The notes beneath the pieces are model-generated. The model was not told the DNA's origin. It saw nothing but the letters and a program-made list of their open reading frames with translations, and made no database searches. The position numbers and the translations under genes are program-made. Below, in pieces: positions 29,530 through 38,746 of a DNA stretch of 64,000 nt; the stretch's first letter is position 1, and every line of letters begins with the position of its first letter. The stretch is from assembly GCF_900177385.1 (NCBI RefSeq), contig NZ_FXBJ01000002.1, forward strand, positions 1,988,001-2,052,000, read 5' to 3'. Source of the DNA: Carnobacterium iners. Its GTDB lineage: Bacteria > Bacillota > Bacilli > Lactobacillales > Carnobacteriaceae.

Positions 29530-30849
29530 TTAAATATAATGCCGAATCCTTTGGATTCGATTAAAGACGGCATAAAACTCCGCTTGATAAACATGCGAAC
29601 TAGAAATTTTTAGATACATTTCTCTCGCAGTACTCACTAGTTTGCCAGCTACTTTGAATAAGCGAAGACGAATCGTATTAATTTGAAGTCCTTTATAATT
29701 TTTATCAAAACAAGTTGTACGCAAAAAATTGATTAGGTTGTATGCAAGGACACTTATCATCATACGTGCATGATTTTCAATAAATTTAGGGCTATCTGTC
29801 TTATCAAAATAGAAACCATTTTTTGCTTCTTTAATGTAGTTTTCCATAGCACCACGCTTTTTATACGTCTTAAAAACTTGTTTTGATGAAATATTTTCTG
29901 AAAAATTTGTGACAATAAACGTATGCTTGAAAAGTAATTCACCCATTTCTCGAATGGATTGAATGCATACTCTACGCGGTTTAGACCAAGACGCTGCTTG
30001 ATAGGAAACGGAATAATAGTATTCTTCTTTTTCATTCCAAGGATAATTATCGTCGTAATACACAAACTCTTCTGCTAATCGGTATAAATTATTATTATGT
30101 TTTAGGCGAATGACAAAGTTTGACCCATATTCTTCGCATAACTCATAAATATCAGGTGTTGCAAATCCACTATCTCCACGCACTAAAATATCTGTCGTAG
30201 GGACTGCTTGATTATAATGATCTAATAACGGTTCAAGAAACTCTTTAACTCCTTTAGACGTGTATTGATTTCCTGAACGAAGTTTAGCTTTTAAAAAATC
30301 GCCCGTTAATCCATCGAATGCGACTAATGGATGATAACCGTTTGTTCGATAGTGGGCATTATAATCTGTTTGTTCCTGAATACCGAAGGTATCAGAGTGT
30401 GTAGAATCCAAATCAATAATCATATTCATATCATTGCGAACAAATCTCGCTTGGTCAATTAATGTTTGATTAAAGGTTTGTAAATCATTAATCGTTTGGT
30501 CTGTAATGCGATCAAGAAACCGAGAGATAGTCGGTTGAGAAGCCAAACACTCTTCTTGTGACAGAGTTTGTAATACTGGATCATACTGTAAGATAGTCGC
30601 AGACGAATCAGCTTTATAGCCAGCAATTAGTTGAAGAATTAGTTGTTTTAAAATTTTATGGTTAGTGTGTTTCCAATAACGACGATTTTCATTATATGAA
30701 GTGAGTTTTTTTGACAATTCTTCAAAATGAAAAGTATCCATTAATTCATCAACTAAAATTAATCCTGAATCACTCGATAAACGACCACCTGTATGAGAGA
30801 CATATAAATGGTTATTGAATTTCATTGCTTTTTCTTGTAAAGTAATCAT
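29530..30849 (-). CDS. IS1380-family transposase (DDE)
   Basis: A 439-residue transposase. The DDE catalytic pieces are visible: first Asp in IIDLDSTHSDTFG (near residue 145), second in LVRGDSGFATPD (near 225), and Glu in RGAMENYIKEAKNG (near 335), the typical IS1380 context. Start ATG 30849 follows AAAGGGG, which lies inside the upstream hairpin. No stops or frame changes, so it is probably active. Confidence 0.95.
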   Translation of the reverse strand: MITLQEKAMKFNNHLYVSHTGGRLSSDSGLILVDELMDTFHFEELSKKLTSYNENRRYWKHTNHKILKQLILQLIAGYKADSSATILQYDPVLQTLSQEECLASQPTISRFLDRITDQTINDLQTFNQTLIDQARFVRNDMNMIIDLDSTHSDTFGIQEQTDYNAHYRTNGYHPLVAFDGLTGDFLKAKLRSGNQYTSKGVKEFLEPLLDHYNQAVPTTDILVRGDSGFATPDIYELCEEYGSNFVIRLKHNNNLYRLAEEFVYYDDNYPWNEKEEYYYSVSYQAASWSKPRRVCIQSIREMGELLFKHTFIVTNFSENISSKQVFKTYKKRGAMENYIKEAKNGFYFDKTDSPKFIENHARMMISVLAYNLINFLRTTCFDKNYKGLQINTIRLRLFKVAGKLVSTAREMYLKISSSHVYQAEFYAVFNRIQRIRHYI

Positions 30850-30853
30850 TGAG

Positions 30854-30909
30854 AGAACCCCTTTCTATTGGTTGGTTGTGATGATATAACCATAGCAGAA
30901 AGGGGTTCT
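30854..30909 (-). promoter_or_regulatory. Hairpin sequestering the transposase ribosome site
   Basis: Perfect 13-bp inverted repeat (AGAACCCCTTTCT at 30854-30866 and AGAAAGGGGTTCT at 30897-30909). In a transcript entering from outside, the ribosome site AAAGGGG is paired. A transcript starting within the loop would leave it free. On the plus strand the same stem ends in T6 and reads as a terminator. A second short stem (ATCACC/GGTGAT) follows at 30916-30932. Confidence 0.7.
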
Positions 30910-31017
30910 TTTTTCATCACCTAATGGGTGATAAAGCAAATTAGTTTAAACGCTGTAAAATCAACATCGATTAGTATTTTTAGAAAAGCTATGAATTATT
31001 CAGGGACAATAAACAAA

Positions 31018-31905
31018 TTAAATAATTCTTAATAATATACCCCAACTTTGCTATCTAGCCATATTAGATGTTGTTCCAATTCAAAACTGTTTTTCTACCC
31101 AAATCGACGGATCATCCGGATTATAATAAGATAATCCTAACTTCCAATGGTCGTCATTCTCACCATCATTTACTTCTAGTTGTTGATTGTCTGTTTAATT
31201 ATATCGACTCCTACTTTGACCATACTCTGTAGACAAAATAACCATATATACTGAAATAACTCCGTAAATAAATCTGTTTTCTTCTGTATTCGAAAAAATA
31301 ACAGATGCAAACTGAACATCACTTAGTAAAAATTATGCAGCAATTGAAATGATTAAGGTGAATCTTAATCAAGATTAGCTATAGGCTTTACTCTTATAAC
31401 TAGATTGAGCTGAATATTTAGGATTGAGTAATTTTTTTGCGTGAATAATTAGATATAAAAAAAGATGGTCATTATTATTTAAAAATCAATCATTACAAAA
31501 ATAGTTGAAATTGATTTATCTGCAAATCTATCTGGAGTTAAATTGATTCCACAATGGATAATAAGTTATAATTTTAAATTCTTTAGATGTTTTCTAATAA
31601 CCAGATAAGAAATTAGGCTAATTAAAATGGATACCACTAGTATATATACCTAAATATCAGTTTATTTGAACTGTATCCTCACTCTTCATCATGATAAAAA
31701 TAGTAACGATATAATCGCTCCACTAAATATATTGAGTAAAAAATAGATTTTTTCCATCTTTCTAACTCAAAGTGAGTTCCCTCATTATCCGAAATAATCA
31801 TTCCATATTCTAATCCCTGTCTTCCAATATAGGGCAGTAAACCCATAATTGAGTCTATCATTAACAATAAAATTACTGTATAACTAATAAACAAACTAAT
31901 TTTAA
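31018..31905 (-). pseudogene. DUF1648/DUF5808 membrane protein, degraded
   Basis: Segments in three frames, in order: an N-terminal membrane region then LPYIGRQGLEYGMIISDNEG (a DUF1648-like block, 31679-31894); SILISLISYLVIRKHLKN; TEENRFIYGVISVYMVILST; and finally DDHWKLGLSYYNPDDPSIWV followed by EKQF-stop-IGTTSNMAR-stop (31025-31130). The last block is the DUF5808 signature. At least four stops and several frame changes are present, so the gene is dead. It lies beside the IS1380 copy but is not split by it. These proteins pair with YtrA-type GntR regulators, as here. Confidence 0.72.
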
Positions 31906-32240
31906 ACTCCTTTCTTGCAGCTGATTAGTGATAGCCACTTTCATCTCTTCAAGTTCTTAATCGGTTATTTAAAAAACAGCTGCATTAATTATTCCGATAA
32001 ATTTAGATAGAAAGCGTCTTTTTTAGACTTGTTTATTTCTATACGATCAAATTCTTTTACTTCAAATCTATTTTTTCAGATTTAATAATATTCCTTTAAA
32101 TTCTAGTTGCTTGTATACCTTACTTATAGTGTACATATTTATTCCTATATCCCCCGCTAAAATACGAACACTGGGTAAGGTCTCTTCAGGCAATAGCTGT
32201 TTAGTTATAACGTCTAATTTTATCTAATAAATCAGTCGTA
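31905..32240 (-). pseudogene. GntR-family (YtrA-like) regulator, degraded
   Basis: On the minus strand TKQLLPEETLPSVRILAGD then IGINMYTISKVYKQLEFKGI reproduces the winged-HTH signature of YtrA-type GntR regulators. It is preceded by LIY-stop-IKLDV and followed by stops; a tail EELEEMKVAITNQLQER-like region is readable near 31915-31960. No start codon in frame. It directly precedes the DUF1648/DUF5808 remnant and presumably once regulated it. Confidence 0.7.
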
Positions 32241-32364
32241 AATTAGTTAAATATAAATTAGAAAATTGCTTTATAGTCTAGTATGAATAAACAGTAACTA
32301 ACTCCTTTCTATCAGTATCCGTTTCTATATAATAAGTATAAAAATGGAATGTTTTTCCCAATAA

Positions 32365-32416
32365 ATGAAAACGATTACTCTTTTTGGTTGCTTTTGAACG
32401 TTTTTGGTGGTATTAT
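32365..32416 (+). promoter_or_regulatory. fru operon promoter with cre-like operator
   Basis: -35 TTGCTT (32388-32393), 17-base spacer and -10 TATTAT (32411-32416). Just upstream, ATGAAAACGATTACT (32365-32379) is close to the catabolite-responsive element WTGAAARCGYTTWC. Three similar TTTTGG/TTTTGA blocks overlap the promoter and could be FruR sites. CcpA and FruR control is inferred. Confidence 0.6.
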
Positions 32417-32437
32417 TTTTATGAAAGGAGAATAACT

Positions 32438-33190
32438 ATGTTAACTGAAGAACGTCATACTTATATTCTTACCCAATTAAGAGAATATGGACTTGTGAAA
32501 TCAAAAGAATTAATGCACTATTTAAACTGTTCTGAGTCGACTATTCGTAGAGACTTAGCTCAATTAGAAGAGCTTGGCGAGCTTTCTAGAATTCACGGTG
32601 GTGCAAAAAAAGTTTATCATTTAGACGAAGAATTATCGATATCTGAAAAATCATCCATAAACGTTCAAGAAAAAAAAGAGATTGCTAAACTTGCTGCTCT
32701 TTTTATTAAAGAAAACGATACAATTTTCTTAGATGCTGGGACAACCACTCTTTACTTAATTCCTTATTTAAAAAATAAGAATATTCAAGTTGTCACAAAC
32801 GGAATTCAACATGCTGTATTACTAGCCGACCAACAGACAAAAACTATTTTACTTGGTGGAAATATAAAGTTAAAGACAAAAGCTATTATTGGAACTACAA
32901 CAATCAGTCAATTAGAAAATTATCGCTTTAATAAATGTTTTTTAGGTATTAATGGGATTGATAGTGAATTCGGTTATACAACTCCTGATATTGAAGAAGC
33001 GGCAGTAAAAAAACAAGCTCATTTACACAGTTCAAAAACATTTATACTAGCTGATAAAACAAAATTTAATAAAGTCAGTTTTGCTAAAGTTATTGAATTA
33101 GAGGATGCAACCATTTTAACTCAACATTTAGATCCAATTTTGTATAAGAATTATTTTAGTCAAACAACAATAAAGGAGGATGCAAAATGA
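32438..33190 (+). CDS. fruR: DeoR-family fructose operon repressor
   Basis: DNA-binding regulator with an N-terminal DeoR HTH (MLTEERHTYILTQLREYG...CSESTIRRDLAQLEE) and a C-terminal sugar-phosphate sensor domain (DAGTTTLYLIPYL, AIIGTTTISQL, DKTKFNKVSFAKV). ATG 32438 follows AAAGGAG; an 18-codon in-frame upstream extension covers the promoter and is rejected. The product is 250 residues. It overlaps fruK by four bases (ATGA). It most likely senses fructose-1-phosphate. Confidence 0.93.
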   Translation: MLTEERHTYILTQLREYGLVKSKELMHYLNCSESTIRRDLAQLEELGELSRIHGGAKKVYHLDEELSISEKSSINVQEKKEIAKLAALFIKENDTIFLDAGTTTLYLIPYLKNKNIQVVTNGIQHAVLLADQQTKTILLGGNIKLKTKAIIGTTTISQLENYRFNKCFLGINGIDSEFGYTTPDIEEAAVKKQAHLHSSKTFILADKTKFNKVSFAKVIELEDATILTQHLDPILYKNYFSQTTIKEDAK

Positions 33191-34107
33191 TTTATACCGT
33201 TACACTCAATCCCTCCATTGATTATATTGCTGAGGTTCCTAGTTTTAAATTAGGTTCCTTAAATCGTATGACTCGTGATCTTAAGTTACCAGGTGGAAAG
33301 GGAATAAACGTTTCTAGGGTGCTTAAACAATTAGGACACCATTCAGTCGCTTTAGGCTTTTTAGGTGGCTTTACAGGCGAATTCATTCAAGATTGGCTAA
33401 TTAAAGAAAAAGTAGATACACATTTTACAGTTATAAAAGAAGATACACGAATTAATGTCAAGTTAAAATCCAATCAGGAAACTGAAATAAATGCTATTGG
33501 GCCCGTGATTTCTGTTAACGAAGCGGCTAAGTTCTTAAAAGAAATTGAAAAAATCTCTTCTACTGACGTCGTTATTCTCTCAGGAAACCAACCAGAATCA
33601 TTGCCAAAAAATTTTTATAAACGCATTATATTAGCTATAAAATCTACTGGCGCTGAATTTGTTATGGATACAACTGGGCAGACTTTGCTAGATTCTCTAG
33701 CTTTTTCTCCTATACTTGTTAAACCAAATCATCACGAGTTAGCTGAAATGTTTAACGTTTCATTTCAGTCAGTTGAAGAAATGGTTCCCTATGGAAAAAA
33801 ATTAATTGAACTAGGTGCGACATATGCCCTTATCTCAATGGCTGGTGACGGTGCCTTGTTCTTTTCAGCTAAAGAAGTTTATCAATCTAATGTTCCAAAA
33901 GGCATAGTAAAAAATTCAGTCGGTGCTGGTGATTCAATGGTTGCTGGATTTATTGGTACATTACTAAAAGAAAAAAATCCACTACTAGCTTTTAAAACGA
34001 GTGTAGCTACCGGAAGTGCGACTGCTTTTTCAGATGACTTAGCTAAGAAAGATGAAGTTGAACAATTAATTTCTCAAGTCTCCATTCATTTAATTCATAC
34101 AATCTAA
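33187..34107 (+). CDS. fruK: 1-phosphofructokinase
   Basis: PfkB-family kinase converting fructose-1-phosphate to fructose-1,6-bisphosphate. Family signatures are LPGGKGINVSRVLKQLG near residue 37 and the catalytic GAGDSMVAGFIGT near residue 248. The 306-residue length is normal. It overlaps fruR by ATGA and lies 15 bases before fruA, forming one operon. Confidence 0.96.
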   Translation: MIYTVTLNPSIDYIAEVPSFKLGSLNRMTRDLKLPGGKGINVSRVLKQLGHHSVALGFLGGFTGEFIQDWLIKEKVDTHFTVIKEDTRINVKLKSNQETEINAIGPVISVNEAAKFLKEIEKISSTDVVILSGNQPESLPKNFYKRIILAIKSTGAEFVMDTTGQTLLDSLAFSPILVKPNHHELAEMFNVSFQSVEEMVPYGKKLIELGATYALISMAGDGALFFSAKEVYQSNVPKGIVKNSVGAGDSMVAGFIGTLLKEKNPLLAFKTSVATGSATAFSDDLAKKDEVEQLISQVSIHLIHTI

Positions 34108-34122
34108 TTAGGAGGAACTCCA

Positions 34123-36015
34123 ATGAAAATAACTGATTTATTGCTTAAGAATATCATGATTATGGATTTAAAATCTACAAGAAAAGAAGCAGCCATTGAT
34201 GAAATGATTGCTAGCTTAGCTGCCCAAAATCGTATTGGTGATATAGCTTTGTTCAAACAAGGAATTTTGGATCGCGAGGCACAAACATCTACGGGTCTTG
34301 GCGACGGAATTGCCATGCCACATGCTAAAAATGCTGCTGTTAATGAAGCTACAGTACTTTTTGCTAAAAGTTCAAATGGGATTGACTATGAGGCTTTAGA
34401 CGGTCAACCTACTCATTTATTTTTTATGATTGCCGCTCCAGAAGGTGCAAACGATACTCATTTACAGGCCCTAGCGAGCTTAGCCAGACTGTTGGTTAGT
34501 CCCGAATTTGTTGCATCGTTAAGAAATGCGAATACGCCTGAAGAGGTCCACTCTTTATTTGAAAATGCTGAGAAAGAACGACTTGAAAAAGAACACGAAG
34601 AACAAAAAGATCAAGAAACCCCTAAACAAGACACTTCTCGTCCATTCGTTATTGCAGTTACTGCTTGTCCTACTGGTATCGCTCATACTTATATGGCGGA
34701 AGATGCATTAAAGAAAAAAGCTGCTGAAATGAATATTGATATCAAAGTTGAAACAAACGGGACTGAAGGTGTCAAGAATCGCTTATCAGCAAATGATATT
34801 AAGCGAGCTGCGGGTGTTATCATAGCGGCAGATAAAAATGTTGAAATGAATCGTTTTGATGGAAAACATTTACTTCAACGTCCTGTAAGTGATGGAATTC
34901 GTAAACCTGCGGAACTAATCGAAAAAGCAATGAATAAACAAGCTCCTATCTACTATGCCAACGATAGTGGCAATTCAAATAGAGAAGACAATGAGGGTGG
35001 TTCTGTTTTAAGTAAAGTATATAAAGACTTAATGAACGGCATCTCTCATATGCTTCCATTTGTAGTCGGTGGCGGAATTTTGTTAGCTTTATCTTTCTTA
35101 GTTGAACCCTATTTTGGTGATAAGAGTGAAATTTTCATTTTCCTCAATTCATTAGGTGGCAATGCCTTTAGATTCTTGATTCCAATTTTAGCCGGCTATA
35201 TTGCAATGAGTATCGGTGATAGACCCGGTCTTATGCCTGGTATGGTTGGTGGTTTTATGGCAGTAGAAAGCAATGCTGGTTTCTTAGGCGGATTAGCTGC
35301 AGGATTTATTGCGGGTTACTCTATCCTTCTATTAAGAAGAGTATTAAAAGGAATACCTAAATCTTTAGAAGGTCTAAAATCAATCTTACTTTACCCTGTT
35401 CTTTCTTTATTAATTATTGGTTTCTTAATGTACTTTATTGTTGATCCAGTTTTCTCTACTATTAATACAGCTATGATTAACTTCCTAGAAAACTTAGGTA
35501 CTGGAAATGCTGTTTTGTTAGGAGCTTTACTAGGTGGAATGATGGCTATCGATATGGGCGGACCGTTCAATAAAGCTGCATATACCTTCTCAATTGGTAT
35601 TTTCACAGATACAGGCGATGGTAGTCTGATGGCAGCTGTAATGGCTGGTGGGATGATTCCTCCTCTAGCTATCGCTTTAGCAAGTACTCTTTTCAAAAAT
35701 AAGTTTACAGCAGATGAAAGAAAATCTGGACTAACAAATTATATCCTAGGTCTTTCGTTTATCACTGAAGGTGCGATACCCTTTGCTGCAGCGGATCCTT
35801 TGAGAGTCATCACCTCATCTGTTGTAGGAGCTGCAATTGCTGGCGGACTAACACAATTTTGGAATATTTCTATTCCTGCTCCACACGGTGGTATTTTTGC
35901 GATTGGTCTTTCTAATCACGCCTTATTGTTCTTAGTAACTTTAGCCATTGGAATGGTTATCTCTGCATTAATTTTAGGTTTTTGGAAGAAAACAATCACT
36001 GAAGAATTAAGCTAA
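34123..36015 (+). CDS. fruA: PTS fructose-specific EIIABC component
   Basis: Imports fructose as fructose-1-phosphate. Domains in order: EIIA (residues 1-150, phospho-His H67 in MPHAKN), a charged linker, EIIB (~172-275, phospho-Cys C182 in TACPTGIAHT), and an EIIC membrane domain from ~300 (FVVGGGILLALSF, PGLMPGMVGG, FITEGAIPFAAADP). It has 630 residues. AGGAGG precedes the ATG. Intact, with a strong terminator after it. Confidence 0.96.
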   Translation: MKITDLLLKNIMIMDLKSTRKEAAIDEMIASLAAQNRIGDIALFKQGILDREAQTSTGLGDGIAMPHAKNAAVNEATVLFAKSSNGIDYEALDGQPTHLFFMIAAPEGANDTHLQALASLARLLVSPEFVASLRNANTPEEVHSLFENAEKERLEKEHEEQKDQETPKQDTSRPFVIAVTACPTGIAHTYMAEDALKKKAAEMNIDIKVETNGTEGVKNRLSANDIKRAAGVIIAADKNVEMNRFDGKHLLQRPVSDGIRKPAELIEKAMNKQAPIYYANDSGNSNREDNEGGSVLSKVYKDLMNGISHMLPFVVGGGILLALSFLVEPYFGDKSEIFIFLNSLGGNAFRFLIPILAGYIAMSIGDRPGLMPGMVGGFMAVESNAGFLGGLAAGFIAGYSILLLRRVLKGIPKSLEGLKSILLYPVLSLLIIGFLMYFIVDPVFSTINTAMINFLENLGTGNAVLLGALLGGMMAIDMGGPFNKAAYTFSIGIFTDTGDGSLMAAVMAGGMIPPLAIALASTLFKNKFTADERKSGLTNYILGLSFITEGAIPFAAADPLRVITSSVVGAAIAGGLTQFWNISIPAPHGGIFAIGLSNHALLFLVTLAIGMVISALILGFWKKTITEELS

Positions 36016-36029
36016 CGTAATAAATAAAA

Positions 36030-36091
36030 AAACCCGTATTCGTTTTATCCTTTGCCATCCACATGAGCAAAAGAGAAACGAATACGGGTTT
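36030..36091. terminator. Bidirectional terminator after fruA
   Basis: Perfect 16-bp outer stem AAACCCGTATTCGTTT (36030-36045) with 36076-36091, plus an inner CTTTGC/GCAAAAG pairing. T-rich on the plus side. Confidence 0.9.
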
Positions 36092-36130
36092 TGTTTTGTT
36101 TTGACTAAACTAACTTACTTTAAGTATTCG

Positions 36131-36851
36131 TTAAAGAACTTTAGCTAAAAAAATTTTTCGTTCTTGCTGCGGATAATCAAATAGCTGCTCTGGTATTCCT
36201 TTTTCAACAATATAACTAGCATCCATAAAAATAACACGGTCTGCTACTTCCTTAGCAAAACCCATTTCGTAAGTAACAATAATCATTTTCACACCTGTTT
36301 CAGCTAAATCTTGAATAGCTCTCAAGACTTCTCCAATCATTTCTGGATCTAAAGCGGATGTTGGTTCATCAAAAAGCATTAATTTAGGATTCATTGCCAA
36401 AGCCCTAGCAATCACAACTCGTTGTTGTTGTCCACCCGATAGACTGGCGGGAAAAGAGTTTTTTTATCCGAAAGACCTACTTGATTTAATAACTTTTTCG
36501 CCTGTTCTTAGGCTTCTTTTTCATTTATTCTAACGACTTTAATTAGTGTAATTTTCAAGTTCTCTGCTACCGATAAATTAGGAAATAAGTTAAAACTCTG
36601 AAAAACCATTTCAATTTTCTCTCTTAAATTATTTACTTTATTTTCAATTAGTGCTGCTAAGATATTCTGCTCAAAAGTAATTTCACCACTAGTAGGAATT
36701 CCCAATAAATTTAAACACCTTAATAAAGTACTTTTACCAGCGTCTAAAGATCCAATAATAGCGACCACTTCATTTTTTTAACTTCTCCACTAATATCTAT
36801 TAAAACTTCATTTTCCCCAAAGCTCTTCTTTAGGTGCTTAAATTCGATCAT
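36131..36851 (-). pseudogene. Polar amino acid ABC transporter ATPase (GlnQ-like), inactivated
   Basis: From ATG 36851 (behind GAAAGGA) the frame gives MIEFKHLKKSFGENE. It is lost at A7 where A8 is needed (36773-36779), before Walker A (GSLDAGKST, itself altered from GxSGSGKST). A TAA follows at 36508-36510 after INEKEA, then another A7 (36459-36465) before [13 protein letters not shown]. The end ([29 protein letters not shown]) is intact, although the usual switch THEM reads TYEM. Both the Walker A substitution (D for S) and the T-Y change suggest decay beyond indels. Confidence 0.85.
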
Positions 36852-38329
36852 GATTCGTCTTCCTTTCATAATAGTTCAATAGTTTAGTTAAACTAAATAT
36901 TAACATAAAGCAGATAACCATTGTAACTGTTAGAGGAGCAATTCCTCTATAAGAATGTGATAGCACAATCTTTGTTTGGAAAATTAAATTACTTACTCCA
37001 ATAATATACAATTGAACTCTCTTTGATAACAGTTATAAATTCATTACTCAAAGCTGGCCAAATATTTTTTAGTGCCTACAGAAAAATAATATAGCACATA
37101 GCTATCTGTTTGCTCATATCTAAACTTCTTGTTGCTTCAGTTTGCCCCTTATCAACAGAATATAGCCCCGAACGAATAATTTCACATATATAAGCTCCAC
37201 TATTTAAAGATACAGCTATAATATCTAAAGCAAACGCCAGGATATTAATTAAGTAGCCTACTGCAAAGTAAATGAACGTAATATGAATGACCATTGGCGT
37301 TCCTCTAACAAACTCTACATACGCTGTTGCTAGAATACGAATGAACTCTCTTTCTGATATTCTCATTAAAGACAAGATAACTCGTAGGATACTTCCAAAA
37401 AATACACCTACGACAGAAATTAAGATTGTGTAATTTGTTTCTTTAGCAAAATAGCGTCAATAGTTAATCAATGTTTTTGTTTGTTCTTGTAGTCCTTGAC
37501 TTTCTTTTAGTTTGTTCTTGTAGTCCTTGACTTTCTTTTAATAACTGTCCAGCTTCTTTCAGGTATTCTTCAGTTGAATTATTCTCTTTTATTGTTGCAA
37601 TAGTTTGATTAATCGCTACAACAATATTACTCGATGCTTTTTTTTCAGCTACTGCTGCACCTTGATCATCTCCTTCTACTTTAAAATTCCCCTCAAATGT
37701 AGCTAAATCTGTATTATTTGCTACGTATGCCATTGCACTAGGTTTTACCATAATAATCGCTTCTATTTTATTGGTCTTTAAAGCTAAGATTAAATCAGTT
37801 ATCTTTGATAAACTCATAATAGAAGGTTTTGGTATTTGATCTTTTGTTATTGATTCTTGAATTGAACCTGTTTGTACACCAATCTTTTTAGCATTCAAAT
37901 TTCCTTTAGATGTATAGATTTCATTGTCTGACGGACAAACCACGATATTTCCCCACCTATGTAGTAAACATCTGAAAAATCTACACTTTCTCTTCTCTCA
38001 TCTGTTGCACTCATCCTTGCTAATATTATGTCTACTTTACCAACTTCTAAAGCCGACAATAAAATATCAAATCTAATATCTTTAACGTTTAATTTGACAC
38101 CTAAATCTTCTACAATTTTTTCTGCAATAGAAATATCCATACTAACAATATTATCTTTTCCGTCAATTGTTGCATGAATTCACATGGTAGAAAGTCTACA
38201 CTTGTTCCTACAACTAATGTACCTTTCAATTTGATGTTTTCTACTGATTCATCTGCTACTAAGACAGGCAAAGATGGTAAAAATATAATAGTAAAAAAAT
38301 TGTGAAAATAACAAACATTTTTTTATCAT
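36838..38329 (-). pseudogene. Fused substrate-binding/permease protein (GlnP-like), inactivated
   Basis: Reading past the lesions gives one protein: signal region from ATG 38329 (AGGAGG upstream); periplasmic-binding-protein-like domain (GTLVVGTSVDFLPCEF, IRFDILLSALEVGKVDIILA, RRESVDFSDVYY, GNLNAKKIGVQTGSIQ); then permease (RYFAKETNYTILISVVGVFFGS, EFVRGTPMVIHI). Lesions: a short T tract near 38296, one base missing after CEF (near 38180), one near 37940, the 31-bp duplication at 37479-37540, TGA after LINY, TAG near 37076 and a frame change near 37005. The SBP-permease fusion is typical of Lactobacillales glutamine/glutamate transporters. Confidence 0.85.
37479..37540. repeat. 31-bp tandem duplication inside the GlnP pseudogene
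   Basis: Positions 37479-37509 and 37510-37540 are identical 31-mers, encoding KESQGLQEQT on the minus strand. A 31-base unit is not a multiple of three, so the duplication itself shifts the frame between the binding and permease domains. Confidence 0.92.
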
Positions 38330-38563
38330 TATTTCCTCCTGTATTTTTAAGTCTTATGTAATCTAATAGAAAGAGAATATTTATGCAATATTAGTTTGTT
38401 TTAATCATAAAAAAACGAATGAAATATTCCCTACTACTTAGATAATCACCTATTCTAATAACTTTTTAACTCGCCAGCAAAATGAAATAGTAGCATTTTA
38501 CCATTAATAGAGTTAAACTAGACTTACAACTAAATTAAATCATAAGGTAGGAGGTAGTTTTTT

Positions 38564-38710
38564 ATGGGACAGTTTTTTAAATCCGATACAAGCATCGACG
38601 AACTATTTTCAAAATTTGCACTTGATCCTGAAGAAGCACCCAGTGCAAAAGAAAAGACTGATAAAGAAGTAGATAAAAATAAAATAAATCCTGATAAAAA
38701 AAATAAATAA
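38564..38710 (+). CDS. Small hypothetical acidic/lysine-rich protein, 48 residues
   Basis: ATG 38564 is preceded by a perfect AGGAGG and the ORF ends inside a strong terminator, so it looks like a real gene. The product starts MGQFFKSDTSIDELFSKFAL and continues with a charged, probably disordered tail ending NPDKKNK. The first part could form an amphipathic helix. No family recognised with confidence. It is the only plus-strand gene in this stretch, opposite the MazG-like gene. Confidence 0.6.
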   Translation: MGQFFKSDTSIDELFSKFALDPEEAPSAKEKTDKEVDKNKINPDKKNK

Positions 38711-38743
38711 AACAACTCTCTTCGATAGGAAGAGAGTTGTTTT
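38709..38743. terminator. Bidirectional terminator
   Basis: Stem AAAACAACTCTCTTC / GGAAGAGAGTTGTTTT around GATA, between the 48-residue ORF and the convergent MazG-like gene. Confidence 0.9.
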
Positions 38744-38746
38744 ATT

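Larger units (their letters stand above)
29321..31009. mobile_element. Complete IS1380-family insertion sequence with target-site duplication
   Basis: The element spans 29326-31004 (1679 bp). Its ends are perfect 15-bp inverted repeats, CCTGAATAATTCATA at the left and TATGAATTATTCAGG at the right. It is flanked on both sides by the 5-bp direct repeat GACAA (29321-29325 and 31005-31009), a target duplication. The single long ORF is the transposase on the minus strand. The perfect ends, intact ORF and unmutated duplication indicate a recent insertion. It separates the cyclophilin terminator from the decayed DUF5808 gene. Confidence 0.93.

Noticed and set aside
29760-30065. 101-codon minus-strand frame inside the transposase gene
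   Set aside because: Overlaps the IS1380 transposase in another frame without its own start signals.
30916-30932. Short stem ATCACC/GGTGAT considered as an IS terminal repeat
   Set aside because: The true ends are the 15-bp repeats at 29326 and 30990 flanked by GACAA; this stem is internal.
34104-34316. Antisense 70-codon frame over the start of fruA
   Set aside because: Shadow frame with no translation signals.
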